DNA from: Candidatus Blackburnbacteria bacterium RIFCSPLOWO2_01_FULL_40_20
GTDB taxonomy: Bacteria > Patescibacteriota > Microgenomatia > UBA8517 > UBA10165
Length of the DNA: 58,927 bases
NCBI GenBank assembly: GCA_001816475.1
Contig: MHCC01000026.1
Location: 1 to 58,927, forward strand
Direction of reading: 5' to 3'
Position numbers and translations under genes: made by a program. The notes beneath the pieces are model-generated. The model did no database searches and was not told the origin of the DNA. It was given only the letters and a program-made list of their open reading frames with translations. Position 1 is the first letter of the stretch; every line of letters starts with the position of its first letter. Below are positions 17,971 to 26,484 of the stretch, piece by piece.

Positions 17971-19782
17971 TTAAAGTAATTTAATATATATCCTTCTTAT
18001 TCCTGCCCCTGCTGATTCTTCCTTTGTTATTGTAACACTCCCAATCTCTCCTGTGTGCTCAACATGTGGCCCTCCGCAGATCTCCCTTGAAAAGAGAGAC
18101 CCGCGAGTTTGACGAGTCGAAGGATCTCCAATTGTATAAACTGTTACCGTGTCCCTATATTTTTCTTTGAAAAATCCAAGGGCTCCCTCTTTTATTGCCT
18201 CGTCAAGCGTCACTGTTTTATAACTAACAGACAAATCCTCTTCAATTTTTTCGTTTATCAATTTTTCAACTTTTTCTATTTCTTCTTTTGACAAAGGCGA
18301 ATTGTGCGAAAAATCAAATCTCAAACGTTCTTCGGTTATATTTTGTCCCTTTTGCTGAACGTGTTCTCCCAAGATTTGGCGCAAAGAAGCTTGCAAAAGA
18401 TGTGCAGTTGTATGCAGCTTGCGAGTTTTTGGCGTGTCAGCAATCAATCCTCCCTTAAAAACCCCAATTCCTGCAGTTCTGGACAGTTCCTTGTGTTTTT
18501 CAAATTCTTTATAAAATTCTTCCCTTTTAATCTCTTGTCCCTTTTCGCGAAACAATTCTTCCGTTAGCTCAAGCGGAAAACCAAACGTTTGATATAAATC
18601 AAATGCAGCCTTCCCGTTAATTTTGTCTATTTTTTGCACTTCTTTAAGACCCTTGTCTAATGTTTTTCCAAATCGCTCAATTTCTGTGGTTATAACTTCA
18701 CCCACCAAACCAACTTGTTTTTCTTTCTCAACTCCAAACATCCCATCATAATTTTCCAAAACCTTTTTTGAAGTCTCAACTAATACTTTTACGATTTTGT
18801 CAGGATTTAGTTTCTGAATTTTCACAGCAGACCTTCGGAGCAACCTCCGGAGTACATATCCTTGCATTTTGTTTGAAGGGATAACTCCGTTGATTATCAA
18901 AAACGTCGAAGCTCGCATATGGTCTGCAATGATCCGCATTGTCTGTTTATTTTCTCCTGCGTATTCTCTATCTGTATCCGTTTCAATTTGCTTGATCAAA
19001 CCCTCAAACAAATCAACACCAAAAACATCAGGTTGGTCACCTACGGCCGCTGTTATTCTCTCGAGTCCACCACCAAAATCAACATTTTTTTGCGCCAATT
19101 CTTCTAGCGTTCCCTCTTCTTTTTTTACGTATTGAATAAAAACGCAATTCCCAATTTCCATGAATCGCCCACAATCGCAATTTGGGTGGCATTTTTCACC
19201 ATATTTCGGATCGTGTTTAACTTGAGTGAATTCATAGAAAACTTCCGAATCCGGTCCGCCAATCTCCCCAGGTGGCATCTTGTCTGGAGTCCCAGTACGC
19301 GACCACCAATTTTTCTTTACGCCATAGAAGTAAATGTGATCCTCGGGAACTTCTAAACTTTTCCAAATCTTTACCGTCTCTTCGTCTTTTCCAACTCCTG
19401 ATCCGCCTTCAAAAACTGAAACATAAAGTTTTTCCCTTTCAAGCTTCAATTCTTCAGTTAGAAACTCCCAAAAGTAGGAAAGTTGTTCTTTTTTGAAATA
19501 CTCCCCGAGTGACCAATTGCCAAGCATTTCGAAAAAAGTTGTGTGGCGCGAATCCCCAACCTCATCAATATCCTCAAGGCGCAAACAAGGTTGAGAATCA
19601 ACAAGTTTTGTTCCTTCCGGGTGGGATTGACCCTTAAGATAAGGAACTAAAGGTTGCATTCCAGAAGAAGTAAAAAGAGTAGTGGAATCATCCTCAAGCA
19701 CTAAAGGAACTGGGGCAATTTCCTTGTGCCCTTTTTTAACAAAAAATTCAATATACTTTTGGCGAATATCGCGCGATGTCAC
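17971..19782 (-). CDS. alaS: Alanyl-tRNA synthetase, short form
   Basis: Charges tRNA-Ala. 603 aa against roughly 870 in most bacteria. The catalytic domain begins MTSRDIRQKYIEFF and has FTSSGMQPLVPYLKG and RHTTFFEMLGNWSLG. A tRNA-recognition helical domain (NKMQGYVLRRLLRR) follows, then the editing domain with HTTAHLL and CGGPHVEHTGEIG. The protein ends there, so the C-Ala/DHHA1 region is absent. It starts at GTG 19782, behind a TGG-TAAAAT extended -10 only 10 nt upstream. A Cys-rich insert HPNCDCGRFMEIGNC lies in the catalytic domain. Confidence 0.95.
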   Translation of the reverse strand: MTSRDIRQKYIEFFVKKGHKEIAPVPLVLEDDSTTLFTSSGMQPLVPYLKGQSHPEGTKLVDSQPCLRLEDIDEVGDSRHTTFFEMLGNWSLGEYFKKEQLSYFWEFLTEELKLEREKLYVSVFEGGSGVGKDEETVKIWKSLEVPEDHIYFYGVKKNWWSRTGTPDKMPPGEIGGPDSEVFYEFTQVKHDPKYGEKCHPNCDCGRFMEIGNCVFIQYVKKEEGTLEELAQKNVDFGGGLERITAAVGDQPDVFGVDLFEGLIKQIETDTDREYAGENKQTMRIIADHMRASTFLIINGVIPSNKMQGYVLRRLLRRSAVKIQKLNPDKIVKVLVETSKKVLENYDGMFGVEKEKQVGLVGEVITTEIERFGKTLDKGLKEVQKIDKINGKAAFDLYQTFGFPLELTEELFREKGQEIKREEFYKEFEKHKELSRTAGIGVFKGGLIADTPKTRKLHTTAHLLQASLRQILGEHVQQKGQNITEERLRFDFSHNSPLSKEEIEKVEKLINEKIEEDLSVSYKTVTLDEAIKEGALGFFKEKYRDTVTVYTIGDPSTRQTRGSLFSREICGGPHVEHTGEIGSVTITKEESAGAGIRRIYIKLL

Positions 19783-19792
19783 GACAAGCTTG

Positions 19793-19801
19793 ATTTTACC
19801 A
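19793..19801 (-). promoter_or_regulatory. Extended -10 of alaS (near-leaderless)
   Basis: TGG-TAAAAT with the last base of the hexamer 10 nt before GTG 19782. The predicted transcript has a leader of about 4 nt. Confidence 0.5.
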
Positions 19802-19887
19802 GATTTGAAGTCAAAAAAATACTGTTAAGCTCGAAACTGTGATTCAATTAAAAGATTCGAAGTGATTTGAAAAATTCCGATGAATAC

Positions 19888-20145
19888 TCAATCCTTTTGG
19901 GCTTCATGCCATAAATCTACTAAAGATCCCTTAAGTTCTTTGGTCTTGCCTTGTTTTGCTTCTTCAAAGCTTCGGAAGACAGCTTCGACTGCTTCAATTT
20001 CCTCAAGCCTTTTATAATCAATGATCGCAACTTCAGGCTTGTTGTTTTTCATAACAACAACTGGTTCCTTTGTTTTTTTGACGTGATCAAAAACCTTCCT
20101 GTAGTTGCGTTGTATCTCAGCCTACTCAGTAATGCTGTTTGGCAC
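19888..20145 (-). pseudogene. Phd/YefM-type antitoxin remnant with an in-frame amber codon
   Basis: The minus strand from a possible GTG at 20145 reads PNSITE, then TAG (20122-20124), then AEIQRNYRKVFDHVKKT, EPVVVMKNNKPEVAIIDY and a C-terminal helix ending LVDLWHEAQKD before TGA at 19888. This is the Phd/YefM pattern. The only downstream ATG (in VVVMKNN) would drop the DNA-binding N-terminus. No toxin gene follows: 19783-19887 holds only the alaS promoter. I read it as a decayed solitary antitoxin. A sequencing error at the TAG would instead leave an intact 85-aa protein. Confidence 0.75.
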
Positions 20146-20167
20146 GCACCATGGGTTGGATTTGAGG

Positions 20168-20572
20168 TCAAGAAGTTAAAGGTTTCCCGCCCTTATGGAA
20201 AAAACGACGACCACGCTCTTGTATAGCGCGAATATGAGACCCAGTAGATTCTTGTTTGGGAGTGTAAACGTGAGTTGTCACCTCTACTTTTTCATCGCGG
20301 GGTAAGTCTACAATTTCCTTCTTTGCATTACTGTTGGAAACATACTCCACAAGGCGCTTTATGCCTTTAATATTCTCAATGATACTTGCAACTCCAGCAA
20401 CAGGGCGCGCAATGGACTTTGAAATTAAACCGGCATCCTCAAGAATGCCATCAAGTTTGCCTAGTGTTTTTTGTGCACCACGAATAATTAAAATCACCTG
20501 AATACCAACTGCAACTAAAATCACAGTTAAAACAATAGCAACAACAAAAAGAAGGATTTGGACAGGATCCAC
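20168..20572 (-). CDS. Single-pass membrane protein, function unknown
   Basis: 134 aa. A strong N-terminal transmembrane helix (residues about 4-30) is followed by an amphipathic helix region rich in Gly/Lys and a basic C-terminus containing RRFFHKGGK. It resembles DUF948-type proteins in layout but I cannot assign it. GTG start at 20572, immediately behind a TTGACT/GATAAT promoter, so the mRNA is predicted to be almost leaderless. It lies between the RodZ-like gene and the broken antitoxin. Confidence 0.7.
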   Translation of the reverse strand: MDPVQILLFVVAIVLTVILVAVGIQVILIIRGAQKTLGKLDGILEDAGLISKSIARPVAGVASIIENIKGIKRLVEYVSNSNAKKEIVDLPRDEKVEVTTHVYTPKQESTGSHIRAIQERGRRFFHKGGKPLTS

Positions 20573-20580
20573 ACTTTTAA

Positions 20581-20608
20581 ATTATCATAACCGCCACCCA
20601 GTAGTCAA
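20581..20608 (-). promoter_or_regulatory. Promoter of the 20168-20572 gene (near-leaderless)
   Basis: -35 TTGACT at 20603-20608, 16-bp spacer, -10 GATAAT at 20581-20586, 8 nt before GTG 20572. Confidence 0.55.
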
Positions 20609-20614
20609 TTAAAT

Positions 20615-21226
20615 TTAATCAGGTATTTTTTCTTGTGTAACAGTTTTTTTACCGGTTCTTGACACTGCTTGTATCTCAATTATTGAGCTTATTAGCTCTT
20701 TTCGTTGAATTTCTGTTTCAAACTCCCCGTTGTCATTTACCAAAATTGGCTTACCATTAATTTGGACAATTGCGCCAGACGAAGTTTTCCCTGCAACGAC
20801 AATAATTTTTGAATCACCAACTATTCTTTCTAAATCAAGTACTGGAGGGGCCGAAAACAAAAAGTATTCTCGCGCTAAATATGCCGATAAAACCAATAAA
20901 GTAATTAAAACAACTGCGAATACAGTTGTTTTGGGGGTCCAGATGGATTTTGGCCTTAGATGTATCTCGGAGGTGGTCCTTTTTATTTTTGTCTGAGGAA
21001 AATCCCGTCTAAGAAGAGCAAGAACGTGAGCCGTACTCAAACCAACAGCTTGGGCATAGTTTCTTGCAAACCCTTGAGCAACTGCAAAGTTTGGCAAGCT
21101 TGTCCAATCGCACTTCTCCAAGGCCTCAAGAAATCTTTCTTTTATTCTTGTTTGACGCGCAATTTGAGAAACTGTTTTTTCCTGTTTCTCTCTTGCATCC
21201 TTCAAAATATCGCCAGCAGTTTTCAT
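20615..21226 (-). CDS. RodZ-like membrane protein with cytoplasmic Xre-type HTH
   Basis: 203 aa. Residues 1-70 form a HTH_25-type helix-turn-helix (GDILKDAREKQEKTVSQIA...FLEALE...ARNYAQAVGL), as in RodZ, which links MreB to the cell wall machinery. A basic stretch precedes a transmembrane helix at about 102-121. The outer C-terminal domain contains IVQINGKPILVNDNGEFET, a small beta fold. No MreB is visible in the window. Its leader is the TAGTTAA-class heptad palindrome that also forms the end of ftsK. Confidence 0.8.
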   Translation of the reverse strand: MKTAGDILKDAREKQEKTVSQIARQTRIKERFLEALEKCDWTSLPNFAVAQGFARNYAQAVGLSTAHVLALLRRDFPQTKIKRTTSEIHLRPKSIWTPKTTVFAVVLITLLVLSAYLAREYFLFSAPPVLDLERIVGDSKIIVVAGKTSSGAIVQINGKPILVNDNGEFETEIQRKELISSIIEIQAVSRTGKKTVTQEKIPD

Positions 21227-21230
21227 ACAT

Positions 21231-21293
21231 TTATTAGTTAATAGTTAATAGAAGATTTTTGTTTTTGTTAGCTTTCTACTATTTACTATTTTC
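21231..21293. repeat. Heptad-repeat palindrome, TAGTTAA class
   Basis: Minus-strand arms AATAGTA-AATAGTA and TATTAAC-TATTAAC flank an A-rich loop. The element ends a few nt before the RodZ-like ATG. Its outer arm supplies the last codons and stop of ftsK (ENSK-stop). Confidence 0.65.
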
Positions 21294-23360
21294 TTTTGCC
21301 TGATATTCTTCCAAACTTGAAATCAAAATTTCTCTAGGCTTGGAGCCGTCAGCTGCTCCGACTATCCCCCTTGCCTCCAATTGATCCAAAATCCGAGCAG
21401 CACGAGCATATCCTATTGCCAACCTTCTTTGCAAAAGTGAGGCTGATGCCCTGTCGTGTCCACAAACAACTCGAACAGCGTCATCAAATAACTCATCCTT
21501 CTCTCCGCCGGGAGAGGTTGTGTCTATGCCCGCGCGCACTGGTTGTGTCGTAACCTCTTCTGTGTATTGAGGAGCAATTCCGGTTTTGCGCAAGAACTCA
21601 ATAAGTTTTGTTGTGTCGTTGTCTGAGATATACGCCCCTTGGATTCGCCTTGGTTTTGCCTCGTCTGGAGGCAAGAAAAGCATATCCCCTCGTCCTAAAA
21701 GTTTTTCAGCCCCTGGGATATCCAAAATAACCCTTGAGTCAACCAAAGATGAGACCGCAAAAGCCATTCGACAAGGAATGTTTGCTTTAATTAGCCCTGT
21801 TAAAACATCGACAGATGGTCGCTGTGTTGCTAAAACCATATGAATTCCAGTTGCACGGCTCATTTGTGCAAGCCGGGTTACTGCATCCTCCACCTCAACA
21901 GGTGAAAACAACATGATATCTGCCAATTCATCAATCACCAAAACTATGTAAGGTAGCGCCTGAAACCCTGAAATTTCGTTATAACTTTCAACGTTTCTGG
22001 CACCAACTTGAGCAAACATTTTGTATCGTCTGTCCATTTCACTCATAAGATACTTAAGTGCTGAGATTACTTTTTCAGGTTCCGTTATAACCGGTGCTAA
22101 AAGATGAGGTACGCCGTTATATCCCGTTAGCTCGACACGCTTAGGGTCAACCAGAATAAACTTAACTTCATTAGGAGAAGCGCGGAAAAGAAGGGTTGAG
22201 ATGAAAGTATTAATGGCGATTGATTTACCGGAACCTGTCTGTCCGGCAATTAATGCGTGTGGCATCTTAGCCAAATTAGCAACAACCGGTTTGCCTGAAA
22301 CATCAAGACCCAAAGCAACAGTCAATTTGCTTTTCGATTCTCGCATTGCGTCAGACTCAAGTATCCGCTTAAGAGGTACAAACTCAGGAGATCCATTCGG
22401 CAGTTCAATTCCCACTAACGAGCGCCCAGGAATTGGTGCTTCAATTCTGATTTGGCCGGAAGGAGCAGCCAATGCTAAGGCTAAATCATTTGCAAGTCCA
22501 GTTATTTTTGAAAGTTTTGTTCCAAGGGCAACTTCTATTGCATACTGCGTAACTGCAGGCCCCAAGTTTACTTCAACAACTTTAGCTTGGACACCAAATG
22601 ACTCTAGGGTTTTCTCAATAATCGCAGCATTCGCTTTTATGTCTCCACGATCTGCTTTACCGGATACCGATTGGGATAAAAGCGAGAGTGGCGGATAATC
22701 CCAAATCTCACTTTCCCCAGGAAGATTTACAGCGGGATTAGCAATAGTCTCCTTCTTTTCTTTTTCAGGCTGAGTCTGTTTTGACTCAACAGGAGACTGG
22801 TGTTCTCCACCAGAAACTTTTATTCCACCGAGTTTTGTTGCATAAGCAAGTTTGGAAGTTCCTAAGATGTGGTGGCGCAAACGGACCAAAAGTGATAAGA
22901 ACAAGGCAACTATTTGGTCGAGGGACGCATTAAAAAGAACAAGTACGCCAATTAGCGCTCCACCAAAAAAGATAACTGCAGCGCCAGGAGTGGTGACCAA
23001 GGCAGCAATTGCAAGCCAGGCTTCCTGCCCCATAATTCCGCCTTGAGTTAGACCAGCTGCTGAAACTGCAAACAAAATTCCCCCCACCAACACATTTGGT
23101 TGGTTAAGTGGAGTGTGAAACTTGGAGAACATTAATCCCGAAACCAAACAAACAAAGGGAATGAAAATTGCTGTCCAGGAAAAATAATCAAGCAATATAG
23201 AGTTTAGCTTAAGAAGTAAAACTCCTTGGCGGGAAAATGAAATTATTATTAATCCGCCAACTAAAAAGAAGATAACCTGAGCAATCGAAAAAAGTGTGTG
23301 TTTTTTTAGTTTTATATCAAAAGCTCGCCGCCACAACGGACCCCTTCTGTGTCTGGACAT
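21279..23360 (-). CDS. ftsK: DNA translocase FtsK/SpoIIIE
   Basis: Pumps chromosome DNA through the division septum. 693 aa: four hydrophobic helices in the first about 165 residues, a short linker, the motor domain with Walker A AGQTGSGKS, Walker B YIVLVIDELAD and RGDMLFLPP, and a C-terminal winged-helix gamma domain (ASASLLQRRLAIGYARAARILDQLE) that reads KOPS-type sites. The start at ATG 23360 lies 7 nt after a TGT-TATAAT extended -10, so a leaderless transcript is predicted. The last codons overlap a heptad-repeat element. Confidence 0.96.
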   Translation of the reverse strand: MSRHRRGPLWRRAFDIKLKKHTLFSIAQVIFFLVGGLIIISFSRQGVLLLKLNSILLDYFSWTAIFIPFVCLVSGLMFSKFHTPLNQPNVLVGGILFAVSAAGLTQGGIMGQEAWLAIAALVTTPGAAVIFFGGALIGVLVLFNASLDQIVALFLSLLVRLRHHILGTSKLAYATKLGGIKVSGGEHQSPVESKQTQPEKEKKETIANPAVNLPGESEIWDYPPLSLLSQSVSGKADRGDIKANAAIIEKTLESFGVQAKVVEVNLGPAVTQYAIEVALGTKLSKITGLANDLALALAAPSGQIRIEAPIPGRSLVGIELPNGSPEFVPLKRILESDAMRESKSKLTVALGLDVSGKPVVANLAKMPHALIAGQTGSGKSIAINTFISTLLFRASPNEVKFILVDPKRVELTGYNGVPHLLAPVITEPEKVISALKYLMSEMDRRYKMFAQVGARNVESYNEISGFQALPYIVLVIDELADIMLFSPVEVEDAVTRLAQMSRATGIHMVLATQRPSVDVLTGLIKANIPCRMAFAVSSLVDSRVILDIPGAEKLLGRGDMLFLPPDEAKPRRIQGAYISDNDTTKLIEFLRKTGIAPQYTEEVTTQPVRAGIDTTSPGGEKDELFDDAVRVVCGHDRASASLLQRRLAIGYARAARILDQLEARGIVGAADGSKPREILISSLEEYQAKENSK

Positions 23361-23367
23361 TAATGCG

Positions 23368-23376
23368 ATTATAACA
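23368..23376 (-). promoter_or_regulatory. Extended -10 of ftsK (leaderless)
   Basis: TGT-TATAAT; seven bases separate the hexamer from the ftsK ATG, so the start codon would be at the transcript 5' end. Confidence 0.65.
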
Positions 23377-23407
23377 CAGCTGGAAGCAATTTAAGTAGAA
23401 GCTAGAA

Positions 23408-24019
23408 CTATTTAACTTCAAGTGTTTGTAGGATCGTGTAAAATTCGTCCTTTTTAAGTTGTTTAAAATCCAAGGCTAAAACTGATTTGCCGCTTTGGAC
23501 TCCAAAATAAGTATCTGTAGACACATCAAAAACCCTGCCTCGATCTGCTATAACTTGCAAATAGTTCTTGCTGTTTGCAAGATTAATATCATAAAAGGTC
23601 AATCTCACTTTCTCTCCTGCATTTTTACTAAACTGTTTTTCAAACCAAACCCTCCGCGAACCATCTTTGTATTCCTCTTGAAAATAATAAGGTGAAAGCA
23701 AACCAATTTCTGCAATTCTTGCACCTTTTGAAATCAAAGTTATATTTCCAGAAGATTCGTCACCGTCATTAATCGTAATCCCAGTTGGATACCTAAAAGA
23801 AAACGCTCTCCCTTTAAACTTTTTCTTGTAAGTCTGCCAATTTATTGGCACGTTGTATATTTTAACTGTAGATGGAGAAGGTGAAACTGTTGCGGCCACA
23901 CTTGGCAAAGAAGAAGGGATAATAGTTTTTTGATTTATTGTTCCTAAATAGTAGTTTACTCCAACAAGTAAAACAAAAACTACTAACGCCAAAACTAACA
24001 ATTGACTAAAATGTTTCAT
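23408..24019 (-). CDS. Membrane-anchored PsbP-like protein, function unknown
   Basis: 203 aa: an N-terminal transmembrane helix (about 7-27), a Ser/Pro/Thr linker (PSSLPSVAATVSPSPST), then an extracellular domain containing AFSFRYPTGITI, which parallels the YSFKYPFGWTVV segment of the neighbouring gene. Such segments open PsbP/MOG1-like folds. The two genes are separated by 2 nt and look like tandem divergent paralogues. No catalytic motif is visible and the role is unknown. Confidence 0.65.
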   Translation of the reverse strand: MKHFSQLLVLALVVFVLLVGVNYYLGTINQKTIIPSSLPSVAATVSPSPSTVKIYNVPINWQTYKKKFKGRAFSFRYPTGITINDGDESSGNITLISKGARIAEIGLLSPYYFQEEYKDGSRRVWFEKQFSKNAGEKVRLTFYDINLANSKNYLQVIADRGRVFDVSTDTYFGVQSGKSVLALDFKQLKKDEFYTILQTLEVK

Positions 24020-24021
24020 TG

Positions 24022-24747
24022 CTAAATTGTAAATTTAAACGATGACAAGATTGTATCAAATTGTTTTTTCATACTTTCAATCTTTGTAGAGTCTTGGATC
24101 GAAAAATAAATTGCAAGCGTTCCTGTTAAAGTTTTTGATTTATTTGAAACATTTCCCACAAAAACATCAATTTCGTATTGTCCTGAAGTTATACTTGTTT
24201 CCTGCCTTACTGAACTGTGTTTACCAACTGTCATACTGTTCTTAGAAACTAGGCTTGATAAACTCGATCCGATTGCACGCTCGGCCATTAGAGCAGGCGT
24301 ATCGTCAGCGTTTGCATTCAATCCACATACTGTGAGAGAAGTTTTATCTGTGTCTTGTGGGTAAAAGACAGGACCGCAGGCAGTACTCCCTTCGACAACT
24401 GTCCAGCCAAAAGGATATTTAAAACTATATCCGGCCTCTGAACTGCTATATGTAAGCGTTGTTGCATCTGGAGTTGGAACGGGTGACGGTAGTGGAGAGG
24501 GAACGGGTGATTCAACAGGAACTTGAGCATCCTGTGATTGTTGGACTAGCGGTTGAGATGGCTGCTCTTGTTGTCCAGCAGGTGTTGGGATAGTAAATCC
24601 AACAGGTCTTGTGGCAGTTTTTGTACTTGCCTCGGAGGGACTATAAACTGAAACGTAGTAGACTGCCCCACCAACAGACACCAAAGCTAAAACGGCACCT
24701 ACGATCAATATTGGAATTGGTATAAATCCACGCGAGACGGGCAGCAT
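24022..24747 (-). CDS. Membrane-anchored PsbP-like protein, function unknown
   Basis: 241 aa: an N-terminal transmembrane helix (about 12-33), a long Gln/Pro/Ser linker (residues 50-92) typical of cell-envelope spanning stalks, and an outer domain beginning YSFKYPFGW. Two Cys (in TACGPVFY and LTVCGL) could form a disulfide. It shares its layout with the downstream gene, 2 nt away. The ATG at 24747 is 7 nt after a TATACT -10, and a CAGACTA-class palindrome lies upstream. Confidence 0.65.
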   Translation of the reverse strand: MLPVSRGFIPIPILIVGAVLALVSVGGAVYYVSVYSPSEASTKTATRPVGFTIPTPAGQQEQPSQPLVQQSQDAQVPVESPVPSPLPSPVPTPDATTLTYSSSEAGYSFKYPFGWTVVEGSTACGPVFYPQDTDKTSLTVCGLNANADDTPALMAERAIGSSLSSLVSKNSMTVGKHSSVRQETSITSGQYEIDVFVGNVSNKSKTLTGTLAIYFSIQDSTKIESMKKQFDTILSSFKFTI

Positions 24748-24754
24748 TTGATTT

Positions 24755-24760
24755 AGTATA
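24755..24760 (-). promoter_or_regulatory. -10 element of the PsbP-like pair (leaderless)
   Basis: TATACT with 7 nt to the ATG at 24747. No clear -35; the adjacent heptad palindrome occupies that position. Confidence 0.45.
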
Positions 24761-24772
24761 CATTAAAACGAC

Positions 24773-24823
24773 GTCTACAGACTACCGTCTACCGTACTTA
24801 TCGTCTTAGTCTGTAGTCTGTAG
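24773..24823. repeat. Heptad-repeat palindrome, CAGACTA class
   Basis: Minus-strand arm CTACAGA-CTACAGA-CTA pairs with a distal arm whose complement is CTACAGA-CTACCGT-CTACCGT. It fills the spacer between the RNase J stop codon and the PsbP-like gene. Confidence 0.7.
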
Positions 24824-24828
24824 TTTTC

Positions 24829-26478
24829 CTACACTTCCACCACTACCGGGAGAATCATGGGCCGTCTGCCTGTTTGCTCAAAAAAGTATTGTTCCAAAAA
24901 AACAACTGTAGTTTCTTTTGAAGATTGCACATTTACCCTATCGTGCTTTGCTAGTTTTCTTGTTAATTCAAGGGACGCTTGATCCAAAAGATCTTGGTGC
25001 TCTTTTGCAAAAACAAATCCTCGGCTTACTAAATCAGGTTTTTCAACAATCCTACCTTGATTTTTATCAAGCTCTAAGATTGCAACAACCACTCCTTCTT
25101 TGGCCAATGTTTGCCGGTCACGCAAAACAACATTTCCAACATCCCCAACGCCTAATCCATCAACAAGAACACTTCGAGACGGAACCTTGTTACCCTTCTT
25201 GGCAATTTTGTTGTCAAATTCTACAGACTCCCCAGCTCTTAACTCAAAAACGTCCTCTGGTCTCCAACCCATTCTTCCAACCAATTTTGAAAAAGCTTTC
25301 ATGTGCCGAATCGTTCCACCGATCGGCGTCATATATTTCGGGCGAATCAAAGCAAGAAGCATTTCAATATCTTTTTGTGAACCGTGGCCAGAAACATGTA
25401 AATCCTCTTGGGTGTCGTAATAGTGAACCTCCGCACCTTTCTCGATAAGGTTATCGACCACATAGTTTACCGACTCATCAGTTCCAGGAGGCGCAGGGTC
25501 AGCAGAAAATACCACAAGGTCACTGGGCTCTATGTTCAAAAGCGTATGCTCTCCCATTGCAACCCTGTAAAGTGCAGATCCGATTTGGCCATAACTTCCA
25601 GAAATAATGTATGTGACCTTGTCAACTGGCATTTTTTCTGCAACACGCGGCGCAACAACCGTACCTTGCGACCAGTTGATAAAACCCAGTTTTTTTGCAA
25701 TTTCCGCCTTCTTTTCAATTGACCTTCCAATAAAAACAACTTTTCTTCCCAAACGCTCCGAAACTCTTATCGCTTGCTGCATCCGGGATATATTTGACGA
25801 AATTGTAGTAAAGAAAATCCTCCTTTGTGCGGTCTGAAAAATTGAATCAATCGTTTTCTCAATCTCATACTCCGATTTTGTATAGCCGTCCGATGTGCTA
25901 CCTAAACAATCAGAGGCTACGTTAATTACGCCATCTGCAGCCAAGCGCGCGACTTTAGCAACATCAAAAGGCTTTTGGTCAACTGGAGTCCAGTCAAATT
26001 TATAGTCTGGAACATGGAAAAACTTTCCTTGAGGAACTTTAATACAAAAACCAACCCCGTCGGGAACTGAGTGAGATACTCGGAATGCATCAATTGTAAA
26101 GTTGCCAATTTTTAAAGTGTCGCGTTCTGGATCAAAAACATTAATCTTTGGAACTTGACCGTAATCGGAAAATTTATCTTTGATAAATTCTGCAACTAAA
26201 CCCGTTGCATAAATTGGAACTTGCATTTCCCTAAACAGGAAGGGCAGGGATCCTATATGATCCTCGTGCCCATGAGAAATCAAGATAGCTTTAATTTTAT
26301 TTTTGTTTTGTACAAGATATGTAAAATCGGGGATCACCAAATCAACGCCATATGCAGCCTCCTCAGGAAAGCCAACACCACAATCGACAACAACAGCCTC
26401 GTTGCCGTATTCATAAACGTACATATTCTCGGTAACTCCGGTTGTACCGGATATTGCAATAAACCTTAGTTTGTCCAT
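24829..26478 (-). CDS. rnj: Ribonuclease J-type metallo-beta-lactamase
   Basis: 5' exo- and endoribonuclease of mRNA decay and rRNA maturation. 549 aa with MBL motif HGHEDHIG (69-76), VSHSVPD, a beta-CASP domain (RIFFTTISSNISRMQQ, GRKVVFIGRS) and SGHGSQKD. Differences from standard RNase J: TGSQGE reads SGSYGQ, HTGD reads HVPD, and the usual PVHGE motif C reads PIGGTIRH, so that His is missing or moved. It may be an altered-activity member. Stop at 24829 directly abuts a CAGACTA palindrome; the 92-bp leader is CAATTTT-type AT-rich repeat. Confidence 0.88.
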   Translation of the reverse strand: MDKLRFIAISGTTGVTENMYVYEYGNEAVVVDCGVGFPEEAAYGVDLVIPDFTYLVQNKNKIKAILISHGHEDHIGSLPFLFREMQVPIYATGLVAEFIKDKFSDYGQVPKINVFDPERDTLKIGNFTIDAFRVSHSVPDGVGFCIKVPQGKFFHVPDYKFDWTPVDQKPFDVAKVARLAADGVINVASDCLGSTSDGYTKSEYEIEKTIDSIFQTAQRRIFFTTISSNISRMQQAIRVSERLGRKVVFIGRSIEKKAEIAKKLGFINWSQGTVVAPRVAEKMPVDKVTYIISGSYGQIGSALYRVAMGEHTLLNIEPSDLVVFSADPAPPGTDESVNYVVDNLIEKGAEVHYYDTQEDLHVSGHGSQKDIEMLLALIRPKYMTPIGGTIRHMKAFSKLVGRMGWRPEDVFELRAGESVEFDNKIAKKGNKVPSRSVLVDGLGVGDVGNVVLRDRQTLAKEGVVVAILELDKNQGRIVEKPDLVSRGFVFAKEHQDLLDQASLELTRKLAKHDRVNVQSSKETTVVFLEQYFFEQTGRRPMILPVVVEV

Positions 26479-26484
26479 GAAACA

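Noticed and set aside
19951-20226. Plus-strand frame opposite the antitoxin remnant
   Set aside because: The minus strand gives a clear Phd/YefM sequence; the plus-strand product is Phe-rich and looks like antisense translation.
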